Assembly: GCF_009749405.1 (NCBI RefSeq)
Contig: NZ_WBIQ01000007.1
Span: forward strand, 124,001-188,000
Direction of reading: 5' to 3'
From: Agromyces lapidis
GTDB taxonomy: Bacteria > Actinomycetota > Actinomycetes > Actinomycetales > Microbacteriaceae
DNA length: 64,000 bases
The translations under genes were made by a program, and so were the position numbers. Below, piece by piece: positions 55,005 to 63,975 of the stretch (its first letter is position 1; every line of letters starts with the position of its first letter). The notes under the pieces are model-generated. The model did not search any database. It was not told the DNA's origin and saw only the letters and a program-made list of their open reading frames with translations.

Positions 55005-55451
55005 CTACCGATCAGGCAGATCTTCGCCTGGGCGCACAACAAGCACCGAACACGCAGCGTGCCGGGCGACCTGGGCCGAGACCGAGCCGAGCAGCAGACC
55101 GCCGAATCCGCCGAGGCCGCGTGAACCGATGACGATGAGGTCGGCATGTACCGAGGCCTCGACCAGGACGGATCCCGGGGATCCCCTGAGCACCTCTGCA
55201 GAAACCGGGACGTCGTCGTGCGCGACCTTGCTCAGTGCGACGGACTGGGTCCGCCGGGTCGCGTCCTCGATGTGCGAGACGTCGAGCACGCCATCCATTC
55301 CGGCGATGACGGCGGGATAGTCCCACGCGGTGAGGACTCGGAGCGTTCCCCGACGCAGGCGCGCTTCCCTGACCGCCCATGCCAGGGCGTGGATCGATGG
55401 CCTGGAGCCGTCCACGCCCACGACCACCCGGAACGCTTCTGCTTCCCTCAT
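55005..55451 (-). CDS. Universal stress protein
   Basis: 148 residues from the ATG at 55449-55451, which has GGGAGG upstream; longer in-frame starts lack one. UspA fold: FRVVVGVDGSRPSIHALAWAV at the N terminus and the ATP-binding G-2x-G-9x-G(S/T) motif in VIGSRGLGGFGGLLLGSVSAQVA near residue 115. UspA proteins respond to starvation, redox and energy stress. It lies downstream of the phosphoketolase - GH65 unit on the same strand, a combination consistent with low-energy or hypoxic metabolism. Confidence 0.92.
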   Translation of the reverse strand: MREAEAFRVVVGVDGSRPSIHALAWAVREARLRRGTLRVLTAWDYPAVIAGMDGVLDVSHIEDATRRTQSVALSKVAHDDVPVSAEVLRGSPGSVLVEASVHADLIVIGSRGLGGFGGLLLGSVSAQVARHAACSVLVVRPGEDLPDR

Positions 55452-55687
55452 CAGGACCTCCCGCTTGCCTGGATGCCACGCTTCCACTCGGGTCACCGAG
55501 AGGACGCGCCCTTGGTCCCGTGGCACTCCAGCGGCGACGGGGCTCACGGCGCCGACTGTGGCGGGTGCTCGACGCATCCGCCTCCGCAAGCCCGGACTTC
55601 ATGCCGCGTACGCGAGCACCCCGACTATCTGCGTCTCGCCCTGGTAGAGGTTGTGGCAACCTGAGCCAGCGCCCCGGGCTGTCGTCA

Positions 55688-55933
55688 TCAAATCGGCCGC
55701 CAGCTTGCGGCGAGGCCGGACGATGGAGGTATCCTTCCGCGGCCCCCGCCCGCGTGCTGAAAGGTGTGCCCGTGGAGGTGCCTGGAATGCCACATGTCTG
55801 TGTCGTTGACGATCGTGGCAGATGCGGTCTCCGCTTGACTGCGGGGGGCTTCGATTGGCTTTGCGGTGCCTCGAGCGTCCGCCACGCGCTTGCCGATGAC
55901 GCCGAAGCCGTTCACGACGTTGATGGTGTTCAT
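55688..55933 (-). pseudogene. Fragment resembling the N terminus of type II glyceraldehyde-3-phosphate dehydrogenase
   Basis: 81 residues. The ATG at 55931-55933 overlaps the GH65 stop (ATGA) and has a strong AGGAGG ribosome site, so translation surely starts here. MNTINVVNGFGVIGKRVADA matches the NAD-binding start of archaeal-type (type II) GAPDH, but from residue 21 on (RGTAKPIEAPRSQ) the similarity stops and the frame ends after 60 unrelated residues. I infer a deletion that removed most of a third operon gene. A genuine small protein cannot be excluded. Confidence 0.6.
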
Positions 55934-58884
55934 GGTGTCCTCCTCTGTGTGGATCGTGGGAGGGATCCTTTGGGCGTGACGAGAAACTCATGACGCTCCC
56001 CGCCCTTCAGGGCAGCGGTGGCCTCACCGACTCGGACGCGAAGCGCAGCGGCACGACTCGGCTGAAGCGAGAGTTCGACGCATCCCGGGGTGACTTGGAC
56101 GTCGACGCGATGGCCTCGATAGGCGAACTGGAAACCGGCCCGCCGCAGACGTGCGGGCAGACGTGGCGAGAAGTGCAGTTCCCCCTCCGTGACCCGGAGC
56201 CCAGCGAACGAGCGCATGATGATGTCGATGGTGCCCGCCATGGCACCGAGGTGGATCCCCTCGCGGGTGGTGCCCCATTGCGTGTCGTCGAGGTCGGCGA
56301 TCAGCGCCTCGCGGAACAGCTCCCAGCCCCTGTCGGCATCCAATCCCGCAAACACCGAGGCGTGGACCACCCGACTCAGCGTCGAACCGTGACTGGTTCG
56401 CGACGAGTAGTACTCCACAGTCCGGACCACGTCTTCGTCGGTGAACCGGAATCCGAGGTGCTCGAGCTGTCCTCGCAGCCCGTCCATGCCGAGGAGGTAG
56501 ACGAGCATCACGACGTCGGGCTGCTTGGCGGCTTTGTAGCGGTTGGTCGAATCGGCTTCGGCTTCGAGGATGAGATCCAGACGTCCGATGTTCCCGTAGC
56601 GGGCGCGGTAGCGGGCCCAGTCGAGCTCCGCGAGGCTCTCGTATCCGTTGAACTGGCTCAGGATGCCGTCGGCGTGCCTGGAAACGGCGAGGCGTGCACC
56701 GACATCCGCCCATTTGGCGATCTCGTCGTCGCGGACCCCGAGCCTCTCCTCGAGCTCCCCGCGGAAGTGACCCTCCAGGACGTCCAGTGCCTCGCACGTT
56801 CGAGCGCAGAGCCAGGAGACCATCACGTTGGTGTAGGTGTTGTCGCGCAGCCCGCTTCCCGGAGCGTCCGGGTAGCCGTCGTGGTACTCATCTGGTCCCA
56901 TCACTCCGGAGATGTGGTACCGGCCGTCGTCGGCGTCGAACTCGGCGAGCGAGACGAAGTACCGGGTCACCTCGACCATGAGCTCCGCCCCGCGCTGCGC
57001 CAGCCACTCGAGGTCGCCCGTGACTTGGAAGTGCTGCCAGGCGTTCCAGGCGATCGCGAGGCCGACGTGTCGCTGGCGCCGCGAATTGTCCGGCATCCAG
57101 CGCGACGATCGGGAGTTGTAGAGCAGCGCGGGCGTCTCCTCGCGTCCGTCGCTGCCGCTCTGCCAGGGAAACAGAGCGCCATCCCGCCCGGTTCCACGTG
57201 CCGCCCGCCGAGCAGCGGGGAGCCGTCGCCAGCGGTAGTCGAGGAGCGCCTCGGCCACATGCGGTAGCCGCAGTCCCATCACGGGCAGGACGAACACCTC
57301 GTCCCAGAAGATGTGTCCTCGGTACCCCTCGCCGTGGAGGCCCCGGGCCGGAACGCCCGCGTCGGCTTCGGCGGTGTGCGGCGAGATGGCTTGGAGGAGG
57401 TGGAAGATGTGCAGGTTCAGGACGAGTCGGCTCAGAAGGTCGGCGTCGAGTGTCACGGCGAACCGCTCCCACAGCAGGCGCCACGCAGCGGCGTGCCTTT
57501 CACGAAGTTGGGCGGTGCGGGATGCCGCGTCGCGGACCCGGTCGACGGCCGCGTCGCCAGGCGAGGAGATCGCGGTGTCCCGCGATGTGAAGATCGCGAC
57601 GACCTTCGTGAGGGTCACCGGCTTGCCATCGCCGATCGGTATGTCGAACTCGAACTCCTGGCGGCGACCTGACTCGACGACCTTGGTCGTCGGGTCCTCG
57701 TCGGTTCCGCTGACGGTCATGTGCGCCGCGGTGGCGATCCTGACGCCGCTCTGCCGGGTCTCCACCTCGCAGAGGAGCACCGAGTCCTCGGCGCGGAACG
57801 TGGGCTCGGCGAGATGCGTCGAATCGCTGCCGACGTAGGATGCGACATTCGCGTTCCGAACTCCCGCGTCGATGCCCGCGCGGATCGTCACCCGGCCGCT
57901 CCAGCCGATCGGTGTGACGGTCGTCTCCTGCATCGCCAGGTGCGGGTCGCCCATCGAGACGACGGTGCGCTGGATCACGGCGAGCCGGCGCGCATCAGGG
58001 CCGTGGAGGGTGACTCGCCGGAGCGAGACGGCATCATGCAGGTGAAGCTCGTGACGCTCTTCGGATGCGGGCACCGCGCCACTCGACCACCATGCGCCGT
58101 CCTCGATGCGCAGGTCGAGCGGCAGCCAGTTGGGGGCGTTGACGAGATGCTCCTCGGCCAGCGCACGGCCGTGGATGGTGCTCTCGAGCCGGTTGTAGAT
58201 GCCGGCGAGGTAGGTACCGGGGTAGTGGGTGCCGTCGTCCGAGTGCTCTGGACGCGCGCCACGCGTGCCCATCCGACCGTTGCCGAGCGTGGTCAGGGCT
58301 TCCCGGTGGCCTTCATGCGCTGGATCGAAGCCGCGGTAGCCGAGTACCCATGGGTCGGCCCTCGTGGCACCGAGGTCGAGCTCGCTCACGTCATGGACGA
58401 CCAGGTCCGCGCCTGCAGCCTCGAGCTCGGTCCTCGGCTCGAACCGGTCGATGCCGACGACCAATCCGAAGCCTCCGCGCTTGGCGTCCTCGACACCGGC
58501 GGCCGTGGTGTCGATGACCACGGTGCGCTCGGATGCCACGCCCATCCGCCGCGCCGCCTGCCGGAAAGGCGAGGCGTGCGGGCCGCCGGTGGCGCGGACA
58601 TCCTCGATCGTCGTGGCATCGACGATGACGTCAAAGAGGTCGGACAGGCCCGTTTGGACCAGGAGCTCATGCGCGTCTCGATCCGGGGCGATCACTCCAG
58701 CCGGCAGGCCGGCCGTGCGAATGCGTTGCAGCAGCGCGACGGTTCCCGGCAGCGGCTGCAGCGCGCCATCCGGAAACGTCGGAATCACGACTGCGTCGAT
58801 GCTGATCAGCACACCGTGGGTGTCCCCGAACGCCTCGTCGGCCGAGGGCAGGCTCGCCCCGGAGGCAGATCCTGACTCGGCCAT
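55930..58884 (-). CDS. GH65 disaccharide phosphorylase fused to a degenerate HAD domain
   Basis: 984 residues from the ATG at 58882-58884, 1 base after the phosphoketolase stop. Residues about 20-185 have the fold pattern of a beta-phosphoglucomutase-type HAD domain, but the catalytic motifs are altered (see findings). From about 190 the GH65 domains follow: YRGFDPAHEGHREALTTLGNGRMGTRGA, the (alpha/alpha)6 barrel with HIFWDEVFVLPVMGLRLP, the catalytic acid E666 in GVMGPDEYHDG, YKAAKQPDVVMLVYLLG, and SRTSHGSTLSRVVHASVFA at the phosphate site. Likely a trehalose-, kojibiose- or maltose-type phosphorylase feeding glucose phosphate to the operon partner. Confidence 0.9.
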   Translation of the reverse strand: MAESGSASGASLPSADEAFGDTHGVLISIDAVVIPTFPDGALQPLPGTVALLQRIRTAGLPAGVIAPDRDAHELLVQTGLSDLFDVIVDATTIEDVRATGGPHASPFRQAARRMGVASERTVVIDTTAAGVEDAKRGGFGLVVGIDRFEPRTELEAAGADLVVHDVSELDLGATRADPWVLGYRGFDPAHEGHREALTTLGNGRMGTRGARPEHSDDGTHYPGTYLAGIYNRLESTIHGRALAEEHLVNAPNWLPLDLRIEDGAWWSSGAVPASEERHELHLHDAVSLRRVTLHGPDARRLAVIQRTVVSMGDPHLAMQETTVTPIGWSGRVTIRAGIDAGVRNANVASYVGSDSTHLAEPTFRAEDSVLLCEVETRQSGVRIATAAHMTVSGTDEDPTTKVVESGRRQEFEFDIPIGDGKPVTLTKVVAIFTSRDTAISSPGDAAVDRVRDAASRTAQLRERHAAAWRLLWERFAVTLDADLLSRLVLNLHIFHLLQAISPHTAEADAGVPARGLHGEGYRGHIFWDEVFVLPVMGLRLPHVAEALLDYRWRRLPAARRAARGTGRDGALFPWQSGSDGREETPALLYNSRSSRWMPDNSRRQRHVGLAIAWNAWQHFQVTGDLEWLAQRGAELMVEVTRYFVSLAEFDADDGRYHISGVMGPDEYHDGYPDAPGSGLRDNTYTNVMVSWLCARTCEALDVLEGHFRGELEERLGVRDDEIAKWADVGARLAVSRHADGILSQFNGYESLAELDWARYRARYGNIGRLDLILEAEADSTNRYKAAKQPDVVMLVYLLGMDGLRGQLEHLGFRFTDEDVVRTVEYYSSRTSHGSTLSRVVHASVFAGLDADRGWELFREALIADLDDTQWGTTREGIHLGAMAGTIDIIMRSFAGLRVTEGELHFSPRLPARLRRAGFQFAYRGHRVDVQVTPGCVELSLQPSRAAALRVRVGEATAALKGGERHEFLVTPKGSLPRSTQRRTP

Positions 58885-58885
58885 C

Positions 58886-61291
58886 TCAGCCCCGTGGTTC
58901 TGCCGGCTCCGTCGACGCGGCATCTCGCCAGACCCAATCCCGGATCTCGGGCAGGTCGTCCCCGTGCTCTCGGATGTACACCGTGTGCCTGATGAGGCGG
59001 TCCCGCAGCTCCTCTCGGACGTGGCTGGAGACGTCCCGCAGGCTCGGAACCCGGTCGATCACGTCGAGGGCGAGGTGGAAGCGGTCGATCTCGTTGAGCA
59101 CGCACATGTCGAACGGCGTCGTGGTCGTGCCCTCCTCGCGGTAGCCGTGCACGTGGAAGTTCGCGTGGTTCGCCCGGCGATAGGTGAGGCGGTGGATCAG
59201 TGACGGGTACCCGTGGTACGCGAAGACCACCGGGACATCGGTTGTGAACAGCGCGTCGAAGTCCTGGTCCGCCAGGCCATGTGGATGGGCCTGACGGTCC
59301 TGCAGCCGCAGGAGGTCGACGACGTTCACCACGCGGATCCGGAGGTTCGGGAAGGCGTCACGAAGGATCGACACCGCGGCGAGCGTCTCGAGCGTCGGCA
59401 CGTCACCGGCGCACGCCATGACGACGTCTGGCTTCTCCCCCTCGTCGTTGCTCGCCCAGTCCCAGATGCCGATCCCCTTGGTGCAGTGCTCGATCGCGGC
59501 ATCCATCGACAGGAATTGCGGCTGGGGCTGCTTGCCGGCGACGATGACGTTGACGTACTGGCGGCTGCGGAGGCAGTGGTCGGCGACCGAGAGAAGGGTG
59601 TTCGCATCCGGGGGCAGGTAGACGCGGATGACGTCGGACTTCTTGTTCACGACATGATCGATGAATCCCGGGTCCTGGTGGGAGAAGCCGTTGTGGTCCT
59701 GCCGCCAGACGTGCGAGGTCAGCAGGTAGTTCAGTGACGCGATCGGGCGCCGCCAGGGGATGTCGTTGGTGGTGGTCAGCCACTTGGCGTGCTGGTTGAA
59801 CATCGAGTCCACGATGTGGATGAATGCCTCGTAGCAGGAGAAGAATCCGTGGCGTCCGGTCAGCAGGTAGCCCTCGAGCCATCCCTGGCAGGTGTGCTCG
59901 GAGAGGATCTCCATGACCCGCCCGTCGGGCGCGAGATGATCATCGCCGGCGATGATCTCGGCGTTCCACGTGCGCTCCGTGACGTCGAGGACGGCATTGA
60001 GCCGGTTGGAGTTGTTCTCGTCGGGAGCGAAGACCCGGAAGTTGTCGGCGTTGTCCGACAGGACATCGCGCAGGAACCCGCCGAGCGCACGCGTCGACTC
60101 CGCGTCGGATCCGCCGGGCGCCGATACCGGTATCGCGTACTGCCGGAAGTCCGGCATGCGGAGCTCTCGCAGCACCTGCCCACCGTTGGAATGCGGGCTC
60201 GAGCTCATCCGGCGGATCCCCGCAGGATGCAGGTCGGCGATCTCGGCGGCCGGCGCGCCGCTCTCGTCGAAGAGCTCGTCCGGACGGTAGCTGCGAAGCC
60301 ACCGCTCGAGGATCTCGCGATGCGCGTCATTCTCGCGTGCCTCGGCGAACGGCACCTGATGGGACCGCCACGTTCCCTCGACGGGCTTGCCGTCCACTTC
60401 GGCCGGCCCGGTCCAGCCCTTCGGGGAGCGGAGCACGATCATCGGCCAGCGGGGCCGGTCGGAGTGGTCCTCCTCGCCGGCGCGGCGCTTGATCTCCTCG
60501 ATCTCGTCCAAGCACTCGTCGAGCGCGCGTGCGAAGTCCTGGTGCATCTGCGCCGGGTCGGATCCCTCAACGTAGCGAGGGTTGTGTCCGTATCCGCGCA
60601 GGAGGTGGTCGAGCTCCTCCGGGGTGATCCGGGCGAGGACGGTTGGACTGGCGATCTTGTAGCCGTTGAGGTGCAGGATGGGCAGCACGGTGCCGTCGCG
60701 TCGCGGGTCGACGAACTTGTTCGAATGCCAGCTCGCCGCGAGCGGGCCGGTCTCGGCTTCGCCGTCACCCACCACCGCCGCGACGATGAGGTCGGGGTTG
60801 TCGAACGCCGCGCCATACGCGTGCGAGAGCGCATAGCCCAGTTCGCCGCCCTCGTGGATCGAACCGGGTGTCTCCGGGGCGACGTGGCTGGGCACGCCGC
60901 CGGGGAACGAGAACTGCCGGAACAGCCTCCGCATGCCCTCGGCGTCTCGCGTCACGTTCGGGTAGGTCTCCGTGTACGACCCTTCCAGCCAGGACGCCGC
61001 GAGTGGACCGGGCCCGCCGTGGCCTGGACCCATCACGTACATCATGTCGAGGTCGCGTTGGACGATCGCCCGGTTCACGTGGGCGTAGATGAAATTGAGG
61101 CCCGGCGTGGTGCCCCAGTGGCCGAGCAGTCTCGGCTTGATGTGCTCCGGGCGAAGCGGCTCCCGCAGGAGCGGATTGTCGAGCAGGTAGATCTGCCCGA
61201 CCGACAGGTAGTTGGCGGCCCGCCACCACCGGTCGATCAGCTCCAGCCCGAGCTCATCCGGGGTGGTCGCCGTGTGATCCGAAGGCGACAT
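58886..61291 (-). CDS. xfp: Xylulose-5-phosphate/fructose-6-phosphate phosphoketolase
   Basis: 801 residues from the ATG at 61289-61291, with GAGGAG upstream; a further in-frame ATG at 61324 lacks one. Thiamine-diphosphate enzyme that splits sugar phosphate with inorganic phosphate to acetyl phosphate. Signatures: [19 protein letters not shown] near residue 58, GPGHGGPG near 87, the ThDP/Mg motif [21 protein letters not shown] near 170, [10 protein letters not shown] near 430, and [19 protein letters not shown]. The length is typical. It leads the unit with the GH65 gene 1 base downstream. Confidence 0.96.
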   Translation of the reverse strand: MSPSDHTATTPDELGLELIDRWWRAANYLSVGQIYLLDNPLLREPLRPEHIKPRLLGHWGTTPGLNFIYAHVNRAIVQRDLDMMYVMGPGHGGPGPLAASWLEGSYTETYPNVTRDAEGMRRLFRQFSFPGGVPSHVAPETPGSIHEGGELGYALSHAYGAAFDNPDLIVAAVVGDGEAETGPLAASWHSNKFVDPRRDGTVLPILHLNGYKIASPTVLARITPEELDHLLRGYGHNPRYVEGSDPAQMHQDFARALDECLDEIEEIKRRAGEEDHSDRPRWPMIVLRSPKGWTGPAEVDGKPVEGTWRSHQVPFAEARENDAHREILERWLRSYRPDELFDESGAPAAEIADLHPAGIRRMSSSPHSNGGQVLRELRMPDFRQYAIPVSAPGGSDAESTRALGGFLRDVLSDNADNFRVFAPDENNSNRLNAVLDVTERTWNAEIIAGDDHLAPDGRVMEILSEHTCQGWLEGYLLTGRHGFFSCYEAFIHIVDSMFNQHAKWLTTTNDIPWRRPIASLNYLLTSHVWRQDHNGFSHQDPGFIDHVVNKKSDVIRVYLPPDANTLLSVADHCLRSRQYVNVIVAGKQPQPQFLSMDAAIEHCTKGIGIWDWASNDEGEKPDVVMACAGDVPTLETLAAVSILRDAFPNLRIRVVNVVDLLRLQDRQAHPHGLADQDFDALFTTDVPVVFAYHGYPSLIHRLTYRRANHANFHVHGYREEGTTTTPFDMCVLNEIDRFHLALDVIDRVPSLRDVSSHVREELRDRLIRHTVYIREHGDDLPEIRDWVWRDAASTEPAEPRG

Positions 61292-61460
61292 GTGGTGCTC
61301 CTCTCCATGAATCCGTGCGGTCATGTCCGGTGCTTCGCTCTACCTCGCCCGCGTCACGAAGGGATCGCCTTCCCCAGAGAAGTTTCGCCGTTCATCTGCC
61401 TGCCTGCAGGGCCTGAGGTCCCGCGCGTACGTCGCCCTCGTCGGCTCAGCCTCACACCGA

Positions 61461-62399
61461 TCAACCCGCCATCGGGAGGAGCGTCGTGACAGTGTCGCCG
61501 AAGTCGTCGGTGGCGATGAGCCCGCGCTGGTCCGCGATCAGCAGCCACGGGGCGGCTCCGCCGACGTAAGCGAAGGCCTCGGGGACGCCGTCGGTTCGGC
61601 CGTGTGCTGTCCAGGTCGTTCCGTCGTAGCGGCGGATGACGCCATCCGTGTCGATGCCGATGATCTCGCCATTATCCGTGACGGTGACCAGGTACAGGGC
61701 GGGCGCATCGGGTACCGGCGTGAAGGTCGCGCCCGCATCGTCGCTGCGGACGAGTCCTTGGGCGGTGGTGGCATACACCCGGTCGGGACGTTGGGGGTCG
61801 GCGGCGAGGTCGCGGGCTTGGATGGGTGCCATGGCGCGCCAGGACCCTCCGGTGTCGTCGCTGACTCTGACCGTCGCGTCGGAGGCATCGTGCCCGAAGA
61901 TCCGCAGCTCACCGTCGGGGAGTTCCGCCGTCTCGAGGTCATGGAAGTCGACCTCGCCCCGGAGCGAGACCGACACCCAGGTCTCGGCTCCGTCGGTGCT
62001 GGCGATGAGGCCGAGGTTCGGCGAGGTGAGGTCCGGTTGCTCGTCGGGGTCGGGGTGTCCGGAGCCGAGCACGAGGCCTGGGCGGGCCACGGTGAATCCC
62101 ATCGTGTCCTGTGCTCTGCCGGCGACCTGGGTCGCGGTTGACGGACCCAGCCCGCCGCCTGGGTAGGTGTCAGGGAGCTCGTCGGTGGGCACCACCCAGA
62201 CGCCGTTGTGCGCGGACGCGTAGGTGCGTCGACTCTCCGGGTCGTAGTCCAGCGCATGGATGTGACCGAGAACGGGGTCCTCGGTCGAGGCTGGGACCGT
62301 GGGCGGCGCACTGGTGCAGGCACTGAGTGCGGCCACGGATGACGCCATGACGGCCATCGTCAGCAGAGCTCGAGCGCGGGTCGGGGTTCGGTGGTTCAC
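61461..62399 (-). CDS. F510_1955-type BNR-repeat lipoprotein
   Basis: 312 residues from GTG 62399, overlapping the stop of the M23 gene (GTGA). Lipoprotein signal ALLTMAVMASSVAALSAC (lipobox LSAC). The beta-propeller starts LGHIHALDYDPESRRTYASAHNGVWVV and has BNR/Asp-box-like turns (STDGAETW, SDDTGGSW, SDDAGATF). The family is annotated as glycosyl hydrolase without proven activity. It is often beside DUF305 and M23 genes in actinobacterial copper loci, as here. Confidence 0.87.
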   Translation of the reverse strand: MNHRTPTRARALLTMAVMASSVAALSACTSAPPTVPASTEDPVLGHIHALDYDPESRRTYASAHNGVWVVPTDELPDTYPGGGLGPSTATQVAGRAQDTMGFTVARPGLVLGSGHPDPDEQPDLTSPNLGLIASTDGAETWVSVSLRGEVDFHDLETAELPDGELRIFGHDASDATVRVSDDTGGSWRAMAPIQARDLAADPQRPDRVYATTAQGLVRSDDAGATFTPVPDAPALYLVTVTDNGEIIGIDTDGVIRRYDGTTWTAHGRTDGVPEAFAYVGGAAPWLLIADQRGLIATDDFGDTVTTLLPMAG

Positions 62400-63262
62400 G
62401 GGATGACCCGTTCACTCAGCCACGCGTACGGGTCGGTAGGGGTGGTGCCGTCGAGGAGGATCTCGAAGTGCAGGTGCGGGCCGGTGCTCTGGCCGGTGTT
62501 GCCGACCAGGCCCAGGATGTCGCCGACATCGACGGACTGGCCCTCACTGACCGTGACCGAGCCCTCCTGCATGTGCGCGTACACGCTGGTGACGCGTTGA
62601 CCGTCGATGTTGTGGTCGACCATCACGTACACGCCGAGGCCCCCGTTGTCGATGCGGGAGAGCTCGCGGACGACGCCGGCTGAGATCGCCTGGATGGGCG
62701 AACCGTTCCCGGGGTTCATGTCGATGCCCTTGTGGAAGCTCGAGCACCCGAAGCAAGGTGGGATGCGCGGACCGAAGTCCGTGCTGATGGGAACTCCGGC
62801 TCGGAAGGGCCACTGGATGGGGCCGGAGTAGTTGGTGAATGTCGCCGCCATCTGTGCATAGTTCCCGGAGGTCCGGGCTCTTGCTGAGACGTAACCCTCA
62901 TGAGCCAGCGGGCTGATCGTCACGTCGGCAGGAACGGACACGGTTTGCCCGTCGGCCGCAGGCCCCGCGGCCGCGGCGTGCCACGGTTGCCCCACTGGGG
63001 CGATCGCGAGAGCCGGTACGGACAGGCTCACGGCCATGAGGGACACCGCGGCGATCGCGGTCGCGGCCGACAGCGGCCGGCGCCGCCGGCGCCGAGCTGG
63101 ACGGGCGACCGGTGCCGGTGCGGCGGCCGTCCTCCGCGAGCGGGGCCGGCGCGTGCGTGCGGTTGATTCGGCGATGCGGAGTTCGCGTCGCGTGGTCGGG
63201 GCGGGCCGGCTCATGCGTCGCGGCCGTTTCGCGCGGGTACGGGCGTGGGACAGGGGGGGCAT
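62396..63262 (-). CDS. Secreted M23 (LytM-type) peptidase, copy 2
   Basis: 288 residues from the ATG at 63260-63262 with GGAG 8 bases upstream; a longer frame to 63319 lacks one. Very basic N terminus (RRRRRRPL), one signal-anchor helix (ATAIAAVSLMAVSLSVPALAIA), a linker, and the LytM domain: STDFGPRIPPCFGCSSFHKGIDMNPGNGSP and TGQSTGPHLHFEILLDG with the catalytic metal ligands. CxxC before the first His matches copy 1 (PCAGCS). It lies between the DUF305 and F510_1955 genes and is coupled to the latter. Confidence 0.9.
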   Translation of the reverse strand: MPPLSHARTRAKRPRRMSRPAPTTRRELRIAESTARTRRPRSRRTAAAPAPVARPARRRRRRPLSAATAIAAVSLMAVSLSVPALAIAPVGQPWHAAAAGPAADGQTVSVPADVTISPLAHEGYVSARARTSGNYAQMAATFTNYSGPIQWPFRAGVPISTDFGPRIPPCFGCSSFHKGIDMNPGNGSPIQAISAGVVRELSRIDNGGLGVYVMVDHNIDGQRVTSVYAHMQEGSVTVSEGQSVDVGDILGLVGNTGQSTGPHLHFEILLDGTTPTDPYAWLSERVIP

Positions 63263-63314
63263 GGGGTCTCCAGGGAAAGGCGGGTGGGGGCCCTCGTCGG
63301 GACATGATCGGGCC

Positions 63315-63358
63315 CCCACCCTGGTGGGATGCGGCCGGCGGGGGAGCGGGCCGCATCC
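63315..63358. terminator. Double hairpin between DUF305 and M23 genes
   Basis: CCCACC-CT-GGTGGG (63315-63328) overlaps GGATGCGGCC (63327-63336), which pairs perfectly with GGCCGCATCC (63349-63358). It sits just after the DUF305 gene on the minus strand and may be a terminator or processing site. Confidence 0.7.
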
Positions 63359-63372
63359 GGTCTCGGGGAGGG

Positions 63373-63975
63373 TCAGAGTGCGGCGAGCAGGTCCTGCATC
63401 TCGGCGATCTCGTTGGTCTGGTCCTCGATGATCTGCTCGGCCAGGGCGACGGCGTCGGGGTTCTCGCCGTTCTCGACCTCGACCTCGGCCATGTCGATGG
63501 CGCCTTCGTGGTGCATGATCATCTGCTCGAGGAACAGGGCGGATGCCTCGGCGCCGGTGGCATCGTCAAGGCGGCCCATGTCCTCCCCGGACATCATCCC
63601 GTCACCCATGGCGCCCATGTCGTGGCCAGCGGGGCCCATACTCTCGTCCGCGCCCCACTCGTCGAGCCAGTCCGTCATCTGGTCGATCTCGGGCTGCTGG
63701 GCATCCTTGATCTGCTCGGCGAGCTCGCGGACCTGTTCGTCGACACCGTCCTTCTCGAGAAGGCTGTCGCTCATCTCGATCGCCTGCTCATGATGCGGAA
63801 TCATCATCTGCGCGAACGTCACGTCCGCGTCGTTGAAGACCGCTTCCGCCGTCGGTGACGCCGACGCGGCCGGGGCGTTCTCGGTCTCGTTCTGCTGGGT
63901 GGCCGTGCATCCGGCCAAGGTGAGTGCGGCCACAAGTGCGGTCGCCGCGGTCAGGGTGGTGCGTGCGGTGAGCAT
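63373..63975 (-). CDS. DUF305 lipoprotein with duplicated His motifs
   Basis: 200 residues. Lipoprotein signal TTLTAATALVAALTLAGC (lipobox LAGC). Two DUF305 repeats carry FAQMMIPHHEQAIEMSD near residue 54 and FLEQMIMHHEGAIDMAEVE near 148, joined by a Met/His-rich loop (AGHDMGAMGDGMMSGEDMG). Paired His-His and Met-rich loops suggest copper binding, and the family is common in copper-resistance clusters. The start at 63975 lies 25 bases from the window edge, so upstream partners are not visible. Confidence 0.92.
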   Translation of the reverse strand: MLTARTTLTAATALVAALTLAGCTATQQNETENAPAASASPTAEAVFNDADVTFAQMMIPHHEQAIEMSDSLLEKDGVDEQVRELAEQIKDAQQPEIDQMTDWLDEWGADESMGPAGHDMGAMGDGMMSGEDMGRLDDATGAEASALFLEQMIMHHEGAIDMAEVEVENGENPDAVALAEQIIEDQTNEIAEMQDLLAAL

